Assembly (NCBI RefSeq): GCF_021277265.1
Contig: NZ_JAJSOH010000003.1
Coordinates: 186,001 to 250,000 of the forward strand
Length of the DNA: 64,000 nt
Source: Kineosporia rhizophila
Lineage (GTDB): Bacteria > Actinomycetota > Actinomycetes > Actinomycetales > Kineosporiaceae
Reading direction: 5' to 3'
Each line of letters starts with the position of its first letter. Positions within the stretch are counted from its first letter, which is position 1. The position numbers and the translations under genes are program-made. The notes under the pieces were generated by a model. The model was given only the letters and a program-made list of their open reading frames with translations. It was not told the origin of the DNA and searched no databases. Below, in pieces: positions 58,678-64,000 of the stretch.

Positions 58678-59430
58678 CTACGAGCCGCCGCCCCCACCGC
58701 CGTCGCCGCCCCCACTGCCACCGTCGCCACCGCCGTCCCCACCGCCGTATGTGCCGGCCGCCGCAGCGCCGCCGGCGATGGTGGCCACCGAGGCTGCGAT
58801 GGCCGCACTGGCCACCCCGGCGCCCCAGTCGCCCTTCTGGATCTCCTTGGCCCGCTGCTTCACCTCGGGTGTCCAGGACACGTCCTGTTCCTTCAGCACG
58901 TGCTTGAGCGAGTTGCCGGCCGACAGCAGCGCGATCAGCGCGGCCACCCGCGACCGGGCGGTCAGGCCGTCGGCGAGCACGGCGCGGATCTCGTTGCGGA
59001 CCGCGCGTTCGCGGGACTGGTCGATGCTGGGGTAGCGGGTCTGGGAGAAGATCCGCATCACCTTCTTCTGCTCCAGTCGCACCAGACCGCGTTCGGCCAG
59101 CCGGGCCGGTACCCGCTTGTGCAGGTCCTTGCTGATCTTGGAAAGTACCGACTGCGGGTCACGGGGTTTGTCGACGACCTCGTCGTACGCCTCCTGCAGT
59201 AGGGGGTCGGGCAGCGGCCCCTGGCCCAGGGGCAGGAGCTTGCGCCGGCCGAAGAGGCCTTCTTTCTCGCCCTGGGCCACGCGTTCCAGCAGCGTCAGTT
59301 CCGACAGCAGCGCCCCGGCCAGCAGATAGGGCGCGCTGGACTCGCTGTGGATCGTGCCCTTCTCGTCGTCGAGCAGCAACAGCATCAGGTCCTCGGCGAT
59401 CAGGAAGTCTTCCAGCCCGTGCCCTGTCAT
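58678..59430 (-). CDS. GPP34 (Golgi phosphoprotein 3-like) protein with Gly-rich tail
   Basis: A 250-residue protein of the GPP34 family: LEDFLIAEDLMLLLLDDEKGTI, PYLLAGALLSELTLLERV, and SRVAALIALLSAGNSLKHVL are typical. The eukaryotic relative binds phosphoinositides; actinobacterial members are common but their role is unknown. The last 30 residues are GGGDGGGDGG-type repeats and follow a hydrophobic Ala/Gly stretch. ATG 59430 is chosen for GGAGGGG just upstream. It diverges from the hypothetical gene at 59656 over 225 bp with nothing else clear. Confidence 0.85.
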   Translation of the reverse strand: MTGHGLEDFLIAEDLMLLLLDDEKGTIHSESSAPYLLAGALLSELTLLERVAQGEKEGLFGRRKLLPLGQGPLPDPLLQEAYDEVVDKPRDPQSVLSKISKDLHKRVPARLAERGLVRLEQKKVMRIFSQTRYPSIDQSRERAVRNEIRAVLADGLTARSRVAALIALLSAGNSLKHVLKEQDVSWTPEVKQRAKEIQKGDWGAGVASAAIAASVATIAGGAAAAGTYGGGDGGGDGGSGGGDGGGGGGS

Positions 59431-59655
59431 CGTCCCCTCCAGCATCCGTCCGGTCGGCCTCCAGTCAATCTTGATCGCCCGGGTATCTCAATTGAGGACG
59501 TCGGTGGCGGGCTTCCGGGGTCCCGCACCTGCGCGGATAACTGGGTTGGCATCGACAGTGCACCCATCGTGTCTTTTTTGCCCGCTTTGATTAGCCTGGC
59601 CCGCGCGTGGGGTAGTGCCAAGGTCGCAGACCGTGACAAGTGCGCAGGGGGTGGG

Positions 59656-60126
59656 ATGAGGATCGACGATCGGGTGGAGGGCCTGGTGCGCGAGAGCCTG
59701 GCCGCGGTGATCGCCGCGGACCCGGGCCGGATGACCGTCGCCGGGCAGGCCGTCCTCGATGCGGGTGAACAGACCCTCGACGAGGCTTCCGACCTGCTCT
59801 TCGCGCTGAACGACCGACTGCTCGCCGATCTGCACGACGGCCCGGTGCGCCCGGACAGCGTGGCCGCCCTGGCCGAGGCGGTCGCCCGGATGGAGGCCTG
59901 GACCGGCCTCGACTCCTCGGTCGCCTGGCAGTTCCTGATGGCCCTGGCCCAGGGCCGCGACCCGTCCGAGGCCCTGCCGCCCGACGAGGCGGTGAGCACG
60001 GGCCTGGTCGTGGGCGGCTGGCTCCTGTCCGCCTTCACCCCGGCCGGTCAGCACTGGGAGAGCGTGCTCGACGAGTGCCTGGACTGCCTCGAGAACAACG
60101 TTCTGCAGGGTTCTTTCGCGAGCTGA
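59656..60126 (+). CDS. Hypothetical helical protein
   Basis: A 156-residue protein that looks mostly alpha-helical and acidic, with no signal peptide. A C-terminal hydrophobic stretch (TGLVVGGWLLSAFTPAG) may be a buried helix or a weak membrane segment. Two Cys near the end (ECLDCLENN) could bind a ligand. No family recognised. ATG 59656 has AGGGGGTGGG just upstream; reading frame extends further up but without such support. Confidence 0.65.
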   Translation: MRIDDRVEGLVRESLAAVIAADPGRMTVAGQAVLDAGEQTLDEASDLLFALNDRLLADLHDGPVRPDSVAALAEAVARMEAWTGLDSSVAWQFLMALAQGRDPSEALPPDEAVSTGLVVGGWLLSAFTPAGQHWESVLDECLDCLENNVLQGSFAS

Positions 60127-60186
60127 CCGGCTCCCGGGGGGCCGTCTCGAATGGTGATGCCCGGTCACGGCGGGTAGACGTTGGGC

Positions 60187-61059
60187 ATGTCCCGTCTAGC
60201 CAACGCGCTCGAACGTGTCGCCACCAAGGTCGAGAACCTGAGCGCTCTCGACCCGGCTGCGGATGCGGCCCAGAAGGTGACCGGGGCGCTGCCCGCGGGC
60301 CGGGTCAAGGACCTGCTGTCGGGCAGCGACGTGGGCCATCCGGTGCACCCGCTGCTGATCACGGTGCCGATCGGCGCCTTCACCTCGGCCGCGGTGCTGG
60401 ATTTGACCGGCGACCACGCCGCCGCCCGGCGGCTGATCGGGCTGGGCATCCTGTCCACCCTGCCGGTGGCCGCCACCGGCGCCTCGGACTGGTCGGACAC
60501 GGCCGGGGCCGAGCGGCGGGTGGGGCTGGCGCACGCCGCGCTGAACACGGTCGCGCTCGGCGCCTTCGCCACCTCGTGGGTGCTGCGGCGCTCGCCGGGG
60601 CGCGGCAAGATCTCCAGCCTGGTGGGCCTGGGCATCCTGGGCGCCTCCGGGTGGCTGGGCGGGCACCTGTCCTACGCCATGGGAGTCGGCGTCGACACCA
60701 CTGCCTTCAGTCAGACCCCGACTGACTGGAGCGACGTGTGCGACACCGCCGACCTGGTCGACGGCAGCCCGAAGGCCTTCACCGTCGAGGGTGAGTCCGT
60801 CCTGGTGGTGAACCGGGCCGGGCGGATCCACGCCCTGCTGAACCGGTGCACGCACCGCGGCGCGCCGCTCAACGAGGGCCAACTGGTCGGCGACTGCATC
60901 GAATGCCCCTGGCACGCCAGCCGTTTCCGCCTGGAAGACGGCATGATCGAGCAGGGCCCGGCCACCCGTCCCCAGCCGGTGCTACAGACCCGGGTCGAGG
61001 GCACGCGCGTGCAGGTGCGCCGGTCCGAGCCCCGCGCGCTCCGGGTGAACGCTGTCTGA
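60187..61059 (+). CDS. DUF2231 membrane domain fused to a Rieske [2Fe-2S] domain
   Basis: A 290-residue fusion. The N-terminal half has four membrane helices of the DUF2231 type (GHPVHPLLITVPIGAFTSAAVLDLTGD) and the C-terminal half is a Rieske ferredoxin with the cluster ligands C221-T-H223 and C240-P-W-H243. It should pass electrons at the membrane, perhaps from an oxygenase or the respiratory chain. ATG 60187 is chosen. Nothing next to it names the partner. Confidence 0.88.
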   Translation: MSRLANALERVATKVENLSALDPAADAAQKVTGALPAGRVKDLLSGSDVGHPVHPLLITVPIGAFTSAAVLDLTGDHAAARRLIGLGILSTLPVAATGASDWSDTAGAERRVGLAHAALNTVALGAFATSWVLRRSPGRGKISSLVGLGILGASGWLGGHLSYAMGVGVDTTAFSQTPTDWSDVCDTADLVDGSPKAFTVEGESVLVVNRAGRIHALLNRCTHRGAPLNEGQLVGDCIECPWHASRFRLEDGMIEQGPATRPQPVLQTRVEGTRVQVRRSEPRALRVNAV

Positions 61060-61110
61060 CGGAACGTTGGTGGTGCACGCCGGACGGGTGGAGGGTGTCG
61101 GCACACCACC

Positions 61111-61287
61111 CTGGACAAGCGTGAGGACGCCGTCGAGTCACTCACGGCTATCGAACGCCTCGCCCTGGAATGGCTGAAAGTCCAGGCCTACCCGCGGACC
61201 ATCATGCGTGGACTCATCGAACGAGAACGCCGCGGCAGAACCAGCCAGTTCCACGACCTCGCCGAACGAGTTGGCGTGCTGACGTAA
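61111..61287 (+). pseudogene. Headless coding fragment of unknown origin
   Basis: Fifty-eight codons (LDKREDAVESLTAIERLALE ... DLAERVGVLT) end in TAA and look like a real helical protein tail, but no usable start lies in frame upstream and the frame fades before 61111. It is probably the 3' end of a gene whose front was lost. It lies at the left edge of the eroded 61-64 kb stretch. Confidence 0.45.
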
Positions 61288-61392
61288 ACTCGCCTCAATC
61301 CAGCGCCCAAGGGAAGGCCCTTCGGGTGCAGCGTCATCTCAGTAACAGGTTTAGTACGATCGCGCACGCAGTGGTCGTGCAGCTTTCGCAGG

Positions 61393-61641
61393 TCAGGCAG
61401 CGTCTTCGACGCGAGCCCGGATCACCTCATCGACTGTGACCCCACGCTCCGCCGCCTCGGCCCGCAGGGCCCGCTCGGCCTCTGGCGACAGATCCAGCAC
61501 ATGCCGGTGCACAACCGGCGCGTCCAGCGGAGGCAGGGCGTCGATATCGAATCCGCCGGTCTCACCCTCAGGCAGAAGTTCCAACCGGTGAACATCCAGC
61601 GGCAGCCGCGCGCGCTCCGCCGCGCTCAGTTCAGGCATCAT
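61393..61641 (-). CDS. Antitoxin-like protein (BrnA/ribbon-helix-helix type)
   Basis: An 82-residue protein whose C-terminus, HVLDLSPEAERALRAEAAERGVTVDEVIRARVEDAA, is a strand and two helices as in ribbon-helix-helix antitoxins. Its start (ATG 61641 or 61638) overlaps the end of the upstream toxin-like gene by about 10 bp, so the two are translationally coupled. An earlier in-frame ATG at 61683 would overlap more. It should bind and silence the partner and repress the pair. Confidence 0.65.
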   Translation of the reverse strand: MMPELSAAERARLPLDVHRLELLPEGETGGFDIDALPPLDAPVVHRHVLDLSPEAERALRAEAAERGVTVDEVIRARVEDAA

Positions 61642-61936
61642 TCCGTCGGGCACGGTCAGCCTCCCATCCAGCAAGCTCAGCATCTTCGGCAGCCGTCAGA
61701 GGACGGGCACCAACGATTTCCCAGTCTCTCCCACTCAACGGCCGCGTCGCCACCAGAACTCCCCGGCCGGCCGACGTCCGCCCCCAGACCGTCAACGTGA
61801 ACACCCCCGTATCCGGCGCACGCATCGGCCTCGGCCACCGCGGATCATGCGACAGCACCCACAGCACCTCCCCCGGCTCCAGCCCCTCAGCCAGGACGCT
61901 CCGCATGATCGGATCCGGCCCCCACGTCCACACCAT
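61631..61936 (-). CDS. BrnT-like toxin candidate
   Basis: A 101-residue protein. The core VFTLTVWGRTSAGRGVLVATRPLSGRDWEIVGARPLTAAEDAEL matches the BrnT layout in order: strand, GRT, strand, then a strand ending in ARPLT followed by a helix. BrnT toxins are RelE-fold ribonucleases. Match is by overall pattern, not by confirmed catalytic residues. The toxin-first order and the overlap with the antitoxin-like gene fit BrnTA. Confidence 0.6.
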   Translation of the reverse strand: MVWTWGPDPIMRSVLAEGLEPGEVLWVLSHDPRWPRPMRAPDTGVFTLTVWGRTSAGRGVLVATRPLSGRDWEIVGARPLTAAEDAELAGWEADRARRNDA

Positions 61937-62102
61937 GCCGCCGACAATACCGGAAAATCACAAATCGCCCGGGGTCGTGCAGATCGCAGACGAACAGCCG
62001 GCCTGTCACGCAGTTCGCTAGCTGAAGTCGGCTGCCCCGTACATCGGCCGCTCAGTCGGACTCAGTCGAAGCTGTCCGATCACTACGCTTTGTCATCGAA
62101 CG

Positions 62103-62496
62103 ATGCTAATGCCGTTCACGCCCGGTGGCCTGAGCGGGCCCGGCACGGAGCAATACATTGAGGGTTTCGCCCTCTCGCCCAGCACGATCAACTGGGTCAC
62201 CTACACCGTCGACGGTAGTGGGACCTCAAGCCTGGGGAACTACATCCTTCATCAGCGCCCGCGCAAGGGTGGCAACGGTCCTGGCTGGCGCCCCGGACAC
62301 GGTCCAAGTGTTCGACGGCCGCACCTGGTGGACCGTGACCCTGCCCGGGGCCGCGTCGGGCCTGGCCGGAGCTGGCTACACCTTCGTGACCGCCGTCAGC
62401 GGCTCTTCTGCCACCGCGGGTGTTTATCAAATCAAGGCCGGCGCCAACACGGCTCAGCGAGTAGCTACCGCCCCAGGGCCTGACCCGGCTCCCTAA
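62103..62496 (+). pseudogene. Frameshifted beta-propeller-like protein remnant
   Basis: Two frames join into one sensible product: MLMPFTPGGLSGPGTEQYIE through SSLGNYI in the first frame, then RVATVLAGAPDTVQVFDGRTWWTV through QRVATAPGPDPAP in the +1 frame. The switch lies at about 62240-62265. The joined part looks like WD40/TolB-type propeller blades. No complete single frame exists. It could be a decayed gene tail or a sequencing indel. The rest of the 61937-62669 gap shows nothing else. Confidence 0.55.
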
Positions 62497-62669
62497 CCCT
62501 GTCCGTAGCCGATTCACACCCCAAAAATGTAACGCGAACCCCCGAGCGTGTGGCAAGGGCGCGGTCACGGGCCCCGTTACACCGGCGTCCAGGGACGACG
62601 TTCGAGCCTTCGAAGTGTCTCGCAAACGATCGTTACTGCCGTCACCACGGATCGGTCAGACTAGGCGCC

Positions 62670-63826
62670 ATGAGCAGAGCGGCTCGACGCACGGTCGGCG
62701 TGGAGGAGGAGTTCCTCCTGCTCGACAATCAGGGGGTGCCCACTCCGGCGGCGCCTGCGGTCATCGCGCTGGCGGGGGAAGTCGCGCACGGTGAGCTTCA
62801 CCAGGAGCAGATCGAGATCGCCTCCCGGCCCGCCGCCGATCTGGACGTGATCGCCGCCGATCTGCTGCTGGCCCGTCAGCAGCTGGCCGAGGCGGCCGCG
62901 GGCGCCGGTGTGCGGGTGGCGGCCTCGGCGACGAGTCCGCTGCGGTGCGCCCCACCCCCTCATCCGATGACCGGTACCAGCGGGTGGTCGACAGGTACGG
63001 GCTGACCGCCCGGCAGAACCTGATCTGCGGCTGCCATGTGCACGTGGGCGTCAGCTCAGAAGCTGAGGGGATCGCCGCGATCAACGGTATCCAGCCCTGG
63101 CTGCCGGCTCTTCTGGCGCTCAGGGCGAACTCGCCGTTCTGGGACGGCGCCGACACCGGGTACGCCTCGTACCGGCGCCAGCTGTACGAGCGCTGGCCGA
63201 CCACCGGCGCGAACAGTCCATTCGCCGACCCGGCCGAGTACCACGCCCTGGTGGCGGATCTGGTCTCCACCGGCGTGCTTCTGGACGCGGGGATGGTCTC
63301 GTTCGACGTCCGGCTCTCGCACCGGTATCCCACCGTGGAGATCCGGGTGGCCGACGTGGGCCAGGAACCGGAGAGCGCACTGGTGGTCGCGGCCCTGAGC
63401 CGGGCCCTGGTGGACGAGGCCGCCCGGGCCGCTGTCTCGGACCAGCCGTGGCCGGTGGCCCGGCCGGAACTGCTGCGGGCGGCGGCGTGGCAGGCCTCCC
63501 GCCACGGCCTGTCCGGCGATCTGCTGGATCCGCTGACCGGCCGGCACCGGCCGGCGGCCGAATACCTGCAGCAACTCCTGGAACGGGTGCGGCCTTTGCT
63601 AGTAATGAATGGCGATCTACAGCGGGTGGAAACGGCTTTCGACGATCTGCTGAGCAACGGCACCGGTGCGCAACGGCAGCGGGCGGCGCATAGCTGGCGT
63701 GGTTCTCTAAAGGATGTGGTCGACGACGTCGTCGCCCGCACCTGCCCGCCGGAGCGCACCGGGGGTGTTCAGGCCCGGCAGCTGATCTCCATTCCGTCTT
63801 CCACCGGGAAGTCCACGCTCGCGTAG
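62670..63826 (+). pseudogene. Carboxylate-amine ligase (YbdK-type glutamate-cysteine ligase 2), interrupted by a frameshift
   Basis: The first frame gives MSRAARRTVGVEEEFLLLDN through VAASATSPL, the classic YbdK/GCS2 N-terminus. After about 62942 the frame must shift by -1 to continue RPTPSSDDRYQRVVDRYGLT, ICGCHVHVGV, HRYPTVEIRVADV and the rest to 63826. Restoring one C in CTGC(C)GGTG would give the expected LPVRPTPSS. The joined length is about 385 residues, normal for the family. Either a sequencing indel or a true inactivation. Confidence 0.8.
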
Positions 63827-63877
63827 CCGTTGGCCGGGTCGCGGATGTAGGCCATGCTGTGAGGACAGGACGGCGGG

Positions 63878-64000
63878 TCAGGGCTGGGCGATCAGTTGTG
63901 AGCGGTTCTGCTCGAAGCGAGCGTAGAAGTTGTCGACGGTGAGCCCGAACGCCTGCTCGAAAGCGTCGTGCCAGGGCTGACCTCGGCCGACTGAGCGGCA
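63878..64000 (-). CDS. 3' end of a leftward gene, cut by the window edge
   Basis: About 40 codons are visible on the minus strand, ending HDAFEQAFGLTVDNFYARFE ... SQLIAQP and TGA. This kind of tail (AFxxAFG ... FYxRFE) is seen at the ends of several actinobacterial exported proteins, including some peptidase-MA-like ones, but the family cannot be fixed from this piece. Confidence 0.6.
   Translation of the reverse strand, partial: CRSVGRGQPWHDAFEQAFGLTVDNFYARFEQNRSQLIAQP

Noticed and set aside
1..64000. tRNA, rRNA or riboswitch genes
   Set aside because: No cloverleaf ends, conserved rRNA stretches or known riboswitch cores were noticed by eye in the gaps; a dedicated RNA search could still find small RNAs.

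Overview
This window comes from a high-GC actinobacterium. Nearly every gene ends its codons in G or C, GTG and TTG starts and 4-bp start/stop overlaps are common, and the gene content is actinomycete-like: LLM and F420-type oxidoreductases, a KstD-like flavoprotein, a GPP34 protein, and many TetR, MarR, AraC, LysR and HxlR regulators. A Kineosporia-like or related soil actinomycete would fit, but that is inference. No rRNA, tRNA, CRISPR array, intact transposase or phage module was seen. The window reads as accessory metabolism: small catabolic cassettes, each beside its own regulator.

Region by region. 0-9 kb: a leftward operon with an amino-acid ABC importer (substrate-binding protein, permease, ATPase), a ThDP decarboxylase of the 5-guanidino-2-oxopentanoate type, an arginine-deiminase/amidinotransferase-fold enzyme, an M20 ureido-hydrolase and a D-2-hydroxyacid dehydrogenase. 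A duplicated-domain Lrp regulator diverges from it. Together these suggest import and breakdown of a guanidino or ureido amino acid. 9-15 kb: a MarR regulator diverges from two DszC/SfnC-like flavin monooxygenases, a haloalkane-dehalogenase-fold hydrolase and an NtaA/DszA-like monooxygenase, probably an organosulfur or xenobiotic module. 14.8-27 kb: GH31 and GH3 glycosidases, an RBBP9-like hydrolase, a MerR regulator, a MASE1-type histidine kinase with two receiver domains, a GlsB-type membrane protein, a diguanylate cyclase, an old yellow enzyme and a TetR regulator. 27-28.3 kb: a metallo-hydrolase and a divergent MarR gene separated by three copies of one operator.

28.3-32 kb: a compact four-gene pilin-like operon whose last two kinds of partner are unusual: one pseudopilin carries an Ig-like domain and a PilX-like protein carries six Cys-Cys-W repeats typical of ricin-type lectins. 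This is the most distinctive system in the window. 32-37.3 kb: a monooxygenase, an AraC regulator, a quinone oxidoreductase/TetR pair bracketed by 46-bp direct repeats of the AraC 3' end, and a GGDEF-EAL protein. 37.3-48.5 kb: a ribbon-helix-helix protein, a KstD-like dehydrogenase, two LLM oxidoreductases, TetR and DoxX genes, hydrolases, an NAD-binding epimerase, a LysR gene, and an enoyl-CoA hydratase diverging from an AraC gene. 48.7-55.9 kb: DUF1203 and Ada, a LysR/EamA pair, a second enoyl-CoA hydratase with an HxlR regulator, an MmyB-like regulator and a PEBP protein.

55.9-61 kb: a HupE/UreJ protein coupled to a DUF3500 lipoprotein, a GPP34 protein, an unknown protein and a DUF2231-Rieske fusion. 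61-64 kb looks eroded: a headless coding fragment, a BrnTA-like toxin-antitoxin pair, a frameshifted beta-propeller remnant, a frameshifted carboxylate-amine ligase, and the 3' end of a leftward gene at the edge.
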